Shown here piece after piece: positions 49,342 to 61,435 of a DNA stretch of 64,000 nucleotides; position 1 is the stretch's first letter, and each line of letters opens with the position of its first letter. Source of the DNA: Brachyhypopomus gauderio. Its lineage: Eukaryota > Chordata > Actinopteri > Gymnotiformes > Hypopomidae. Both the position numbers and the translations under genes were made by a program. Below the pieces are notes generated by a model. The model was not told where the DNA came from. It saw only the letters and a list, made by a program, of their open reading frames with translations, and made no database searches. The DNA lies in contig NC_135223.1 in assembly GCF_052324685.1 (NCBI RefSeq), positions 5,267,321 to 5,331,320 on the forward strand. The letters run 5' to 3'.

Positions 49342-49452
49342 CCCCAGAGACGCTGAGCGTCCGATAGGCGGGACAAAGTCATTGGATGAACGCGAGTCAT
49401 TGGATAAATGCTGGACTTTGTCCCGCCTATCGGACGCTCGGCGTCTCTGGGG
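49342..49452. repeat. 39-bp near-perfect inverted repeat (hairpin)
   Basis: Arm 49342-49380 and arm 49414-49452 are inverted copies with a single A/G difference, separated by 33 bases. The arms contain GGCGGGACAAAGTC and GACTTTGTCCCGCC. Confidence 0.9.
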
Positions 49453-49769
49453 ATCTATCGCTTCTTTGGTTCTGCCATGTTTAGTAACTTGGGGGATTTT
49501 TTTCTGTGATTGTCCTTTTGGTGGAGCAACGAGGAGGCAACTGCCTCGATCAACAGTAACTCCCCCTGGTGTTAAAACTAAGAAGTGCAATTCACTCAAA
49601 AGTTGAAGTGCGGGCCATAGTGTTTTATTTGACCAACCCCCCACGAAAATGTTAGCATTCTCTTATAGAGAACTAAAAGGTGTGTGTATTTCCACCTTTG
49701 GCTGAAACAACCTAAAATTAGATATTTCAAATCATATTGTTTAGTCTTGCTGTGATAAACTCTTACTGT

Positions 49770-49973
49770 TCACAAAATGTTTTCTTGCACACCTCCAAGA
49801 AAATCAAACTGGTGCAGTCTCGTTCTGATGGTAGGCAAACTCTTGTTGACATCAACCACAGCAGGTCCTACCTGTGAGTCCCGTGATGGCATTTTAGGAT
49901 TATTGGAGGCTTCTTGACACACCTTGCGGTCTGATCTTGAGCTGAACTTGCTAAGATTGCCTGATCTAGCCAC
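49770..49973 (-). pseudogene. Tc1-like transposase N-terminal fragment
   Basis: A 67-codon frame beginning MARSGNLSKFSSRSDRKVCQ and continuing with the second helix-turn-helix of Tc1-like transposases (NNPKMPSRDSQVG). The catalytic part is absent. Confidence 0.65.
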
Positions 49974-50229
49974 GGGGGCAGTTGGTTTAAAATGCTTAAC
50001 ACTTGTAAACTATTACTGGACAGCAAAATGTCCAGATTCTAGTTTTTGGTTTGAAGTACTCAAACGAAACTCATCACATATGTAACCTACAGATATTTCA
50101 TGGGATTTATGCATCAGGATTATTAATGGTACCCAGGTAGCATGCAGATGTGGGCCACTTCTGGCAACAGTGTGGCATGATCGGCTCACTGCTGGCACTG
50201 GCAAACTGCCTGTGAGCCAAAAGTGTCCC

Positions 50230-52757
50230 ACATGTTACAAACTGTTATTTGGCCTACATGTCTCATTACTGATCTGGGCCATAATACATTATAAAAAGAC
50301 AACACACCCCTGTGAAATGTCAGGTTATTGTCATATATAAGAAAGACCAATATGAATAATTCCAGATTTATTTGTACTGTACTGTACTGACCCAGTCACT
50401 TTAGTTTGCTTTATACAGGTCACTTGTATATTGTATTCATCCCTCCATCCTCCCTTAGGAACTCATTGATTTTTATAAATCCCTTAATTTTCATGTTATA
50501 GCAATCAAACTTGGTGAAATTACTCAATAGCTGATACCTATCACTACACTTTATGATATTAATGCCATTTATCTATCCTCCCACTGTATCCTTCCTTCAT
50601 CCCTCCATTATTGTAACTTTTGATTTTACAACTCCTTTAATTTTCATGTTAGATTGATCAAACTTGGTGAAATGACACAAAAACTACAGTTTTATGATGA
50701 TGATTATTATATTATTATACTGATTATGAGTTAACATACTTAACATAGTCTTCATGCTGTTAGAACATGTCAAGCCTACTTAACTGAATTTAATTGGTTT
50801 CACAGACTTCAATTAATTTTATTTGCTGTACTCCTGACAAAACATTAAGGCGGCACATAATGCTGAAGGTGAGAGTCGATTGGCTGAAGTTCCCATAAAA
50901 TCGCACTGAATGTCTTCTCAACCGGGGTGCCGTCTGTCTTCATCGGGGGTGCCGTCAAAATATTCTGATGTGAAATAAAAAACTATAGTTTTAAAAATTG
51001 AAGTTATTATACGCTTTAAAAATCATTAAAATTTATTTCATATGACCAGATCTCTCAAGTTTGGTGGGCGTGAGCTTTTTTTCAGGCGGGGTGGATTGTA
51101 ATCTGTCGCGATGGTTAGTGTAGCGGCTGTGTGTGTGTGGTTGAGGAGCGGGCTGGCTAAAGTCTACCAAGAAACAGCGCGATCTATATTCTGATTGGTT
51201 CAACCTGTTATAATATACAACCGATGGATTGGCTGAATATGCTGCGGTGTGCGGCGATTAGATTATTAAAAAAATAAATTAATAATAATAATATTCAAGC
51301 GTGAGAAATGTGTGGCGTGAGAGCGTGTGAAATCGCTAAATATGCGTGAGTCTCACGCTCAAAGCGTGCATATGACCTGCATATGATATGACCAAGGTCA
51401 GCACGTGATTACGCAGGTTTCCCACTGACTGTAAGTCACATTTATCTGCTCTCTGTCTAAATAATCACTTTTTTTGTGTTATGTTGGCCGGGAGATGGTT
51501 GCAGAGAGTATGTTTTCAGGGTTGCCAACGCTCACGCATTGAGCATGAGACACGCATTTGACCGTTTTCACACGCTCTCACTGCACACTTCCGATATCTC
51601 ACATCCGAAAAAAAAATCTGATCCACATCTATGATTCAATGAGTTACTAGTTCGCTCTGGCACCAACCACCCGCGATCGATAGATTGCGATATAACACTT
51701 AATTTGTGTCCATTTTACGACCCCCCCCCCCCCCCCCCGTCAACAACTTACGTCCACGTCCCCGTCCCCCAAGCCTGTGTTTTTAACGCATTGTAAACTG
51801 GGGTGCCTTAAAATTTTGCATGCATATAAAGGGTGCCACAACTGAAAAAAGGTTGAGAAACACTGGTCTAGAGGACAAACACCCAACAGCGGTGCCTACA
51901 CATCTGACTGACCACGGGGGAAAAGGCCCGGCGCACACAAGGTAACACAGAAGTTTATCTTCGTCTCCAAAATAACATTGACAAGGAGTGTGACCATGGG
52001 CTTGCCAAGTTTTACAAATGGTTAACTGCAATTTAGAATAGTGCTTACTTAGGAGCCAACTACTTTAGCTAAATGTGTCTGCATGCAATTTCTGTGTCTT
52101 TATTGTCTCGTGTGTTCTTTAGTGTAGACTAGCTTGCTAACAGCTAACAAGCTCGCTAAGTTAGCTAGCAAACTTGCACTCAGGTTTCGTACGGGTGATT
52201 TAATGCTTGAATTTCAATGTTTTAAACTACTGTTATTTCGGTTATAGTATTTGAAAATGCTTGAATTTGTAATTTGTTTCGTTCCACAACAAAGTTATGA
52301 GTGAATAGTTGGCTTGTATTCCGTTACAAATGTGCACCGCCTCTTGTAATTCCAGCGGGAACCGTGAGAGAATAAACGGTAAAATAAACGAGCGTTAAAT
52401 TAAACGTACGCTAGCGTGGTAGCTAGGCTAGCTACATAGCAAACCCTGACCTAACTAGCATACATTTAAGCATCTATTTTCAACTTCAACTTTATTTATA
52501 GAGCACTTTAAAACGACCATAGCTGACACAAAGTGTTGTACAATGTGTAAAAAGGCTATTTTGCTAGCTAATGTATAATGAATAGAAATCTTGATATAGC
52601 GAAGTTATCTTATTACGCCAACAAGCTAATTCTGCTATTATCAAACACAGTATCACATTAAAAGAAATAAAGTGAATTAATCATCCAGTGTGTGCCCTCC
52701 AGTAAGTCCGCTCCTTGTCCAGTTTCAACTATACACGTTGCTAGCGCTGGAGCTAAC
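50230..52757. other. intergenic repeat debris
   Basis: No gene is recognised. A hAT-like unit may span about 50915-51870 (GTTTCTCAACC-type ends near GGGTGCC). Inside it, 51300-51700 holds inverted copies of the block also found at 1200-1390. A poly(C) run lies at 51721-51738. A short piece near 52490-52550 resembles a LINE/SINE 3' tail (TTTATTTATAGAGCACTTT). Confidence 0.4.
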
Positions 52758-53073
52758 CAGGGTGTCTACAGGTTTGACCAAGTGAAAATTAAGACATTTT
52801 AAGACTTTTTAATACCGTTTTCCAAATAAAATTAAGACCAACTCGCAAGATCATAGACGTTAAAATAAAGCACAAAAACGAACTGATTATTTACATTATT
52901 TAATCTAGCTGCTTGAAAACTTCAAATGTTAATGCACAAGACAGAATATGAGACACAAACATTACAATTTTTCACTGTACAGTATACACAATGAAACTTT
53001 ATACAAAACAAAATTCAAACACTGACAACAGCATCATACCATACACGCTCACGCACACAAACACACACTAGGC

Positions 53074-54050
53074 CAGGCGTACTCAACTAAATTTCGCGGT
53101 CCAATTTAGGCAGATACCTGTGACCTGAGGTCCGGTGCGGCGGGGGTGGCGAACGTAAGTTGTTGAGCGGGGGGGGGGTGCGAACGGTGGAGGCGTTTAT
53201 ACTTTCGCGAGCGTTAATGCAGTGTTCTCCGAAACGATAGGCGTTTTGTCCGAAACGATATGTGGTAGAAACACCCCTCAAAACAGGGAAATGAACATTT
53301 ACCTGACCAATTTTAATGTTGCTATATGTTTCAGGTTTGAAAAGTGCTGGAATTTAGGTTAAAGTACTTTAAAATGCTTGAAATTGTAACTACTTGGTTT
53401 CACAACAAATAGCTGTCTGACTGAATAGTTCTCTTGTATTAGGTTAACAAATATGAGCCTCTTGTAATTCCAGGACGAAACATGAGAGAACGTGAAGACG
53501 TGAAGATTGGGCGTTTTTAAAATAAACAACCATTAAATAATGTGATAAAAAGCGAATTATTTCGAGTATATGTATAAATATTTAACGTAATTATGTTTAA
53601 CATGCTGGGAAATATTGAAATGGACCTTGAAAGTGATGTACAAGTGCTTTAATTCCACCTTATAAAGGTGTATGAACCCTGAAAACGTGACTTTGTTCAT
53701 TGCGCTGAAGCGCGGCGCGAAGTTACAAAATTCGGGAGGTGCACGACCTCTCGAACCGACAGCACACGCGGAGCCACAGTGATTACGTAATTTTTGCCGC
53801 GCGGACCCTCGCGCCGCTCGCGAAGCGTCAACCAGGCAGGCTTGTTGTTGAGCGGGGGGTGGCGAACGTAAGTTGTTGAGCGGGGGTGGCAAACGTAACA
53901 CTCGTGACAGAGTGTTTTTTCAATAGCCCTGAAATAAATGCTACGGTTTTGTTTTGGTCCGTATCCAGTTAATCAGGAATGAGATTGGGTCCGGACAGGA
54001 CTGCGTTCGGGTCCGGATCCGGACCGCGGTCCGCCAGTTGAGTACCCCTG
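53074..54050. mobile_element. 977-bp hAT element nested in the larger hAT relic
   Basis: Ends CAGGCGTACTCAACT and AGTTGAGTACCCCTG are inverted repeats flanked by the 8-bp duplication CACTAGGC (53066-53073, 54051-54058). No transposase is left. Confidence 0.88.
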
Positions 54051-54225
54051 CACTAGGCCATTTTCCTGTTTTTCTGATTCACACTCCAGCTCATGCTCAA
54101 CCCCTTTCAGTTCTGCTACTTTTTCTCTGAAACTCTTTCTAAGGATGTTTGATTTTGTGATCACTTTGGCCATCAGGGTTCCTGCTTTCCCTTCAGCTTG
54201 TTCAGCAAGTAAATGATTATTATAA

Positions 54226-54592
54226 CTGGTTTATACTTGACGCGGCGCGAGGGTCCGCGCGACGAAAATGATGTAATCGCGTTGGCTTCGCCTGTGCGCG
54301 AGCGGCTCGCGCGCTGTCGATTCGCGAGGTTGTGCACCTCTCGAATTTTGTAACTTCGCACGCGCACGTAGTTACAATTTCAAGCATTTTCAAGTACTTT
54401 AGCCTAAATTCCAGCACTTTTCAAACCTGAAACACAATGTAACATTAAAATTCGCCAGGTAAATGTTCCTTCCCCTGTTTTTTGAGGAGTGTTTCTTTAC
54501 ACTACCATATATCGTTTCGGAGGCCACTGCAACGCTTTCGCCTTTCGCAGAGGTTCGCGCTATGGTCACTCGCGAAAGTATAAACCAGGCTT
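54226..54592. mobile_element. short element with CTGGTTTATACTT ends
   Basis: CTGGTTTATACTTGACGC at the left faces CGAAAGTATAAACCAG at the right. The interior is very CpG-rich (GCGGCGCGAGGGTCC) and shares a segment with the 1196-bp hAT family (CAGCACTTTTCAAACCTGAA). Confidence 0.5.
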
Positions 54593-57044
54593 GAAGGCAG
54601 AATCAGGGAACATGGTTTTAAACAATGAGTCAGTTCCTTCGTTGGATCTGTATGCCTGGTGACTTGTAACTGTTTTTAGCGCCCATATTACCTCAGCCTT
54701 CAAAGTATTGGTAGAGCCGCATACAGCGTGACGTAGAGCAGAGTTTGACTGAATGGGTTCTCTTGTTGTACTGCTGGCCGTTGCAGTAGCGCCAGCAGCG
54801 GGGCAAAACGTTGATATTGCAGGCTGCTGCTGACGAGCCTCGCTGGTATCTGACAGCTCTGAGCCACCAGGAATATTTCGGGTCTTCCAACCATTTCTGG
54901 CTAAGTTTGCATTTCCCCATCTCTCCGAACAGACGTTAACGTACTTACAGCCCGCATGAAATTATGATCCCGCCAGTCCAACAACTACGGGTGTTCGTTA
55001 AGCCCGAAAAACTTGCGAGCAATACTACGGAGGTTGTGCACCGCATGGCTACCGATTTCCGCCCCCGAAGTTCAACACATGGCTGACGGAATTATTCCTC
55101 ACTAAATTTAGCTCCGCTAATTTAAGACATTGTGGTTGAAAATTTAAGACAAAATAAGACTTTTCAAGGCCTTATTTTACAAAAATGAAATTTAATACCA
55201 TTTAAGACTTTTTAAGGACCCACGGCCACCCTGGCTAACGTTAGCTAGCTAGGTACCTAAGCGCTGGAGCTAACGTTAGCTAGCTAGGTAACTTCCAGTC
55301 AGTTCCTTCTGCTATGCCAATGTTAGCTTTTAGCAAGCTAGTTAGCTAGCACCAGTACTAAGCTGCAGATAAGGACAAATTTGCCCAATGAGTCAGTGTG
55401 TTATGGTGGGGGGGTGGAAGTTATGAATTGTGCTGTTTAGCATTCTGATGGCCTGAGGGTAGAAGCTGTCTCTGAACCGGCTGGTCCTGGTCTTGATGCT
55501 CCTAAATCTTTTTTCCCTTTGCAGCTGAGTGAACAGGCAGTGGCTTGGGTGGGTGGGGTCTTTAATGATGTTGGTGGTCCTCCTCAGACAGCGGCTGGTG
55601 TACAGATCTTGGAGGTTTGGCAACTGAACCCCGGTGATCTTCTGTGCTGTCTGCGTCACTCTTTGCAGGGCTTTATGCTCAAAGGCAGTACGGTTCTTGT
55701 ACCAGGCGGTGATGCAGCCAGTCAGAACACTCTCCACGGTGCAGGTGTAGAATGTCCTGAGGATACGGGGGTTCAGGCCAAACTCCTTTAGTCGCCTGAG
55801 GAAAAAGAGGCACTGTTGTGCCCTCTTCACTGTCCTTGTGGTGTTCTTTCCATGTTGGCTCCTCTGTGATGTGGACACCGAGGAACTTGAAGCTGCTGAC
55901 CCTCTCTACCGTGGCTCCGTTAATGGGGGCGTGAACCTGCTTCTGCTTCCTGAAGTCCACTATCGGCTCCTTGGTCTTGCCGATGTTGAGGGAGAGGTTA
56001 TTTTCCTCACACCAGTTTGACAGGGTGGTGACTTTCTCTCTGTAGGCCGTATCATCGGCAAATTTGATTACGTTGGAGCTGTCTCTAACTGTGCAGTCAT
56101 AGGTGTACAAGCAGTAGAGGAGAGAACTCAGAATGCATCCTTGGGGAACTCCTGTGTTGAGTGTCACTGAGGATGAGGTGGTGTTGCCCATCTTCACCGC
56201 CTGGCGTTGTCCTGACGGGAAGTTGAGAATCCAGCGTGGAAAACCTAGCCTGGAGGTGTTGAACAATGATGTGAACAATGGTGTTGAATGCTGAGCTGTA
56301 GTCAACAAACATTCTCACGCATGTGTCCCTTTTCTCTAGGTGGGAGAGAACAGTGTGGCAATAGCATCGTCTGTGGATCGGTTTTTCCTGTATGCAAACT
56401 GCAGTGGATCGAGCATTGCAGGTATTGAGGAGCATGACGTCCCTCACTAGCCTCTCAAAGCATTTACTTATAATGGGTGTCGGGGCCATAGGACGCCAGT
56501 CATTTAAGCAGGATGCGCTGGGGGTCTTGGGAATTGGGACAATGGTGGCCTGTTTAAAACACTCTGGCACAGCTGAGAGGGAGAGTAAAAATGTCTGAAC
56601 ACTCCCGCGAGCTGATCAGCACAGACTTCGAGGACCCGTCCAGGGATGCAGTCAGGTCCGGCTGCTTTCCTGCTGTTAATGCGCTTTTTTTTTTAAATCA
56701 GATTTTCGATTTTAATAGATTTATTTTCCTCTACTAAAAAACTACAGATGATAAAGGAATGGTTAAAAAAAAGTTTAAATTTATTTTTCACTTAAATTTC
56801 CCATTTGGGGTTAAAGTACAACCAGAAACAAGCAAAAAACAATTGTAAACAAGTGAGAACATTCAGTAACTTTTAGAAGGCTTTCTCCAACATAGTTTAA
56901 GCACTGACACAATGCAACCTCAAACTTAAAATAAATAAATAAAACACACCCTCAAAAAATAAATAGATATAAATAATTTGGTGCCCTTTTTAATAAAATG
57001 GAAAACAAATACAATTTAACAATTGTTGCATGTTGCGTACTGAC

Positions 57045-58156
57045 TAGGGATGCACCGAAAATTCGGCCACCGAAAATTTTCGGCCGAAATGGCTTAAATT
57101 TGCATTTTCGGTTTTCGGCCGAAATACTTTCATCACCGAAACAACACGGCCGAAACAATGTGCTGTGATGACGCAAGCAAAAATCGCCACCTGCACGTGC
57201 TTATTTGGATAAAGCTAGCAAAAAAGTTTTCCAGTGATGGCGCCGAGGCAAAGGACATTACACCAAAAATTATGGAACTCGTTGCCTTAGACCAGGGGTG
57301 CTCATTACGTCGATCGCGAAGGAAGTGTCGGTCGATCGCGAAGGAATGTGCGTAGATCGCGTCACATAAAATAGTAGTAGATGAATCGCACATCTGCACT
57401 GACGGTTGTATTTTGATTGACATTCACGGTAGCCAATCTGCAATCCACTCAACAAATTACGTCGTCCCCCCCCCCCCCCCCCCCCCCCCCCTCCCCCGCC
57501 CCCCCGCTCAACAAATTACGTTCGCCGCCACCCCGGTAGATCTTTCTGACCTGGTCATCTTATAAGTAGCTCGCAAGCTGAAAACTGTGGGCACCCCTGC
57601 CTTAGACGATCAGCCGTTCTCTGTCGTAGGGATTTCGTAGGCTAATAGAGCACATTGAGCCCCGTTATGTTTTGCCGAGCAGACGACATTTCTCAGAAGT
57701 GTGTTTACCTGAGCTGTTTAATGTTGTTGCAACTCACGTCACGTTTTTATGAGAGAATTTATATTTATCTTTCAGGCCAGTCAGTTATAATTAAATTTAA
57801 CTTGTATAAAATACATATATTTATCCTCTCAGATAAAAACGGTCTGCAAGCGAGTTTAATTTAATTAGTGGTCGGCCGTTGTCAGCGGTATCGCCGTTAA
57901 CGGCCGACCACTAATTTTATTTTATAATATGCATTACTATAATGTCAGTGCTAAATAAATATTTTCAAATCAAATTTTGTAGTTGATTTATTCTTTGAAT
58001 AGCAATGCCTTGATTTTAGTGAGGTTAGCCATAAATCCAATGTTACTAATAATTGGCATAATGTATTTCGGTGTTTCGGCTTTCGGCTTTCGGCCTTGGT
58101 TTCCTCATTTTCGGTTTTCGGTTTCGGCTAGGAATTTTCATTTCGGTGCATCCCTA
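57045..58156 (+). mobile_element. 1112-bp hAT element, second layer
   Basis: TAGGGATGCACCGAAA at the left and TTTCGGTGCATCCCTA at the right, flanked by the 8-bp duplication GTACTGAC (57037-57044, 58157-58164). On the + strand it keeps a fragment of hAT transposase coding (around 57220-57292 and 57600-57745, with PKIMELVAL and then HIEPRYVLPSRR). The fragment is split by the third element. Confidence 0.9.
57293..57599. mobile_element. 307-bp hAT MITE, third layer
   Basis: CAGGGGTGCTCA at the left and GGGCACCCCTG at the right, flanked by the 8-bp duplication CCTTAGAC (57285-57292, 57600-57607). It interrupts the transposase fragment of the surrounding element within a Leu-Asp codon pair. A poly(C) run lies at about 57467-57490. 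Confidence 0.9.
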
Positions 58157-60415
58157 GTACTGACGCATCACGCTGTCTACATTCTGATTAAGAACAGGGC
58201 TGCCCTCACTTTAGCCTAAATTCCAGCACTTTTCAAACCTGAAACACAATGCAACATTAAAATTCGTCAGGTAAATGTTCCTTCCTCTGTTTTAGAGGGG
58301 TGTTTCTTTATACTACCACAGTTTATACTTTATACTACCATAGTTCCCAGGTTCGCGTTTTCACGCCAAATTGGGCTTGTTTGAAAATCTAGTCGCGGGT
58401 AAAAATTCTGGGGTCGCGGGGTGTGGTTTTTTGGGCTACTTTTGAGTTGGGCTACCACGGGAGTTACAAGTCAACACTAAGAAATCGATTTTCTTAAAAA
58501 CACATCGTCCTTAACTGTAAATTCGAATTAATAGATAATATCGATTAATCGCCCAGCTCTACCTCAGTTGTTTACCTCAAAACGGGCGTAGAACGCATTC
58601 AGATCATCTGGAAGCGCAGCGGGGGATGTTTATTGCACCGCGAGGTTTAGTTTTAGTCTTTGATGGTGTTTAACCCCTGCCACATACTCCTTACACTGTT
58701 GCTTTTAAACTGTGTCTCCACTTTGGCTCTGTAGTCGCGTTTTGCTGCTTTAACGGACTTGCGAAGAGCATAGCTCGCTTGTTTATATTCCACAGCATTT
58801 CCGGATTTAAATGCAGATGTGCGCGCGTGAATAGTGGAGCGGACTTCACAGTTGAGCCAGGGTTTTTGGTTGGGGTAAACACTGATTGTTTTTGTGGGCA
58901 CAACATCCCATGAATCCAGTAACTGAGTCTGTGTATTCATTGATGCTGTTACTGGCCACTTCCCTAAACATCTCCCACTCATTGGTCTGACCACAGATGA
59001 ACCTCTCTGGTAGTGGGCGGTTCCCGTTTCAGTGTTGGCCTATAGGTGGGTAGGAGAAGGATGGAGGAATGATCAGAGGCTTGATAACTAACTTTTAGTC
59101 TCAGCTTTTAACTAAGAATTATTTTAGACATAAGTCAATTCTTAGCAGCATTCTTAGGAGTAATTCTAAGAAGTTTGATAAATACGGGCCCTGATCTTCC
59201 AAATGGAGGGCGGGGGAGGGTTTTGTAGGCGTTCCAGAGGGATGTGTAGCAGTGATCCAGCGTGCGTGTTTTCCGTGTGCTGCCTGTGATGTGCTAAAAG
59301 AACTTAGGAGTGAGTCTCCTGCTTATTAACGGCTTCATATAGTTTCCCCGATGCCAAGTCCGTGTCCGCTTGTGGGGGGGATGTAAACAGTGGTGAGAGT
59401 GACCCCCGAAATCTCTCTCTGCAGCCACATCGGTCTACATGAGATGGTCAGGTATTCCAGGACCGGGGAGCAGTAGGATTCAATAAAGTGCACATTTCTG
59501 TGATCACACCAAGTATTGTTGTTTAAAAAACATACACTACCGCCTTTGCTTTTCCCAGAGAGGTCTTTCGTTCTGTCCACGCGGTGCACCAAGAACTCCG
59601 CAGGCTTGACGGCTCGGTCCGGAGTTTCAGATGTTGGCTAGGGCTCTGTGAGGCAGATTACACAGCAGTCCCTTCTCTCTTGCTGGAAAGAAATCCGTGC
59701 GTGGAGTTCGCCGAGTTTATTTTCCAGAGACTGCACATTAGCCAGTAAAATAAGGGGAAGTGGTGGGCGGCTGGTGTGTCGTCTCAGCCTGACAAAGGCT
59801 CCAGCTCTGCTGCCTCGCTTTCGATGCCGGAGTCGTTTCTTAGGAAGTGTGGTACAGATGAATGGAGTCTCGTCTCTGTTTGCAAAGGAACGCTGTTCAG
59901 GAACTTGAAGTCCGAGGTGTGGTGAGTAATCGCTGATCTGATATCCAGAAGTGGTTCTGTCGTAGATGAATGTGCTGTCAACATTTAGTGCAAAAAAAGC
60001 TACAAAGTAACATAAAGTAACATAAAAGTTGCAGAAACTAGGGGGAGCTTGTGACACTGCAGCTATGCTCGGTGTCATCTTGCAAATTCAAGCACTTGTA
60101 TGGCACTTTCAAGGTCCATTTTCAATATTTTTCAGCACCTTCAGCATAAGTTACATATTTATACATTTATACGTACATATATGGTTGAAATTATTCAAAA
60201 TTATTAGCTTTTTATCACATTAAAAAAGATGGCAGTCTCCCCAGTATTCGACCACTGTTATTATTTATTTGTTTAAATATTGTTCTTTAATTAAAGGGAA
60301 GATATTTGGGACTTTCCTCCTTTGTGATGTTATGACCCCTGTTTCTTCTTATTTTTTTAATTGTCTTAACTTTTTTTTGTTTTTGTTTAGCATTATTATT
60401 TCTCACATTTCTTCA

Positions 60416-61204
60416 GACCCTGTGAACACATCAGGTTATTATCCACTTGGTGAGTTATTTGACCTCAGGGATTCCGAACCACGTGGAAAACGCGTAAATT
60501 TCTGCTCTGACAGTTCAAGCGGGTAAGGTTGTAAGACCACTACAAAACAAACGGTACGGAAACACAATATAAAACACTATTGCTTTGTTTAACACTTTAT
60601 TGTATGCATACATGTTTAACAACTTGAATCTGTTCACAGATTTGGACAACGCCAATCTGTCTGTGTTGATCCTGATCTGGGGATCGTTGGTTGGTCTGAT
60701 GAGCTACTGAAGACTTGGAATGAGAACAGTTTTACAGTAAAGGAAGACGACGTTGCTGCTGTATCGAATAGTGGACTGAACGCAGACGCTACAGTTGCGC
60801 CGGATGATGGACTAAACTTTGTTGCTACAGCTGTGCGGGATGACTCACTAAATGCTGCCTTGCCTGAACCAGAAGATGTTTGGGATGAAATAAGATCTAA
60901 TCAAGATCACGAACAACATCAGGTCGGACATTATATACATTTTAACAATGCTGGGGTGCTTTTAACATTGGTGAGACAGATGTCACAAGAGATCACAAGA
61001 ATTTCTATTGAACAACATAGGCAGGCAGCTCTAAATCATAGGCATGACAGTATTATTCAGAAGCAGGTTGAATATATCGAAACGTTGCATAAAATTGAAC
61101 AGGGTAGGCTGGGTGCTCTAAACCATAGGCTTGACAATGTTCTTAAACAAGTTGAACGCATTGAGGTCCTGTATAAATACAATGTTGGTAATTCTAACAC
61201 TTAA
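60416..61204 (+). CDS. unrecognised gene, at least two exons, open to stop
   Basis: An acceptor (TTTCTTCAG) ends at 60415. An exon to 60522 ends AGC-GG with donor GTAAGG, and the next exon starts at 60640 after TTCACAG. The frame joins without a break and runs to TAA at 61202-61204, about 190 codons in the last exon. Visible parts: an acidic region with three imperfect repeats of about 14 residues (each with D/S-x-LNA/F), then a helical C-terminal region with two copies of LNHRHD/LNHRLD and heptad-like spacing, probably a coiled coil. An upstream exon is expected because the first exon begins in phase 2. No family is recognised. It lies on the same strand just before a Polinton-like polymerase relic, so it may be a gene of that element. 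It is unusually intact compared with its neighbour. Confidence 0.45.
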
Positions 61205-61435
61205 GGACATTCATGAAATGTGTAAGGAGCATGTTACACATAGTACAAAAAAGTGATGGACCTAATGTTTAATTTAAACAGATTTTTACAACTCAAGTTA
61301 TCGTCATTGCTCCTGGCTGCTGGACCCTTGTTAATCAACTTGTTAATCAACAAGATGATGCTGCCGCTAATGTTAATAATGTGCACAGCTTTTTACAAAC
61401 TTTGCTGGATAAATGGTTAACAAACATGGCCAACA

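Larger units (their letters stand above)
52758..55233 (-). mobile_element. hAT element relic carrying other insertions
   Basis: The left end CAGGGTGTCTAC and right end CACCCTG, together with inverted AAGACTTTTTAA-type subterminal repeats, mark one element. Flanking GCTAAC on both sides is what remains of the duplication. A minus-strand frame at 54693-54920 begins MGKCKLSQKWLEDPKYSWWL, like the start of a hAT/BED transposase, and is then broken. Two other elements (53074-54050 and about 54226-54592) are inserted in it. Confidence 0.65.
56687..58562. mobile_element. third copy of the 1196-bp hAT family, left end lost, carrying two nested hATs
   Basis: The segments 56690-57044 and 58157-58562 match the two intact copies with visible substitutions. 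The right end ATCGCCCAGCTCTA is present. The left inverted repeat is missing and the match begins about 35 bases inside. The internal BED region is also deleted. The element at 57045-58156 is inserted here. Confidence 0.85.
55393..60080 (-). pseudogene. LINE (L2/CR1/Jockey-like) with EN and RT, broken by a hAT nest
   Basis: Read on the minus strand, the element starts near 60080. An endonuclease N-terminal part follows (LANVQSLENKLGELHARI near 59700), then a middle region to about 58650. The reverse transcriptase lies at about 56600-55400, with the catalytic FADD at 56062-56051 and a C-terminal block (TFYTCTVESVLTGCITAWY). Several frameshifts and stops are present. The hAT nest at 56687-58562 splits it. 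Relic, not functional. Confidence 0.75.

Noticed and set aside
51721-51738. Poly(C) runs (also at 17772, 21128 and 57467) as functional elements
   Set aside because: Homopolymers of this length are common slippage or assembly artefacts. Only the one forming a splice tract is annotated.
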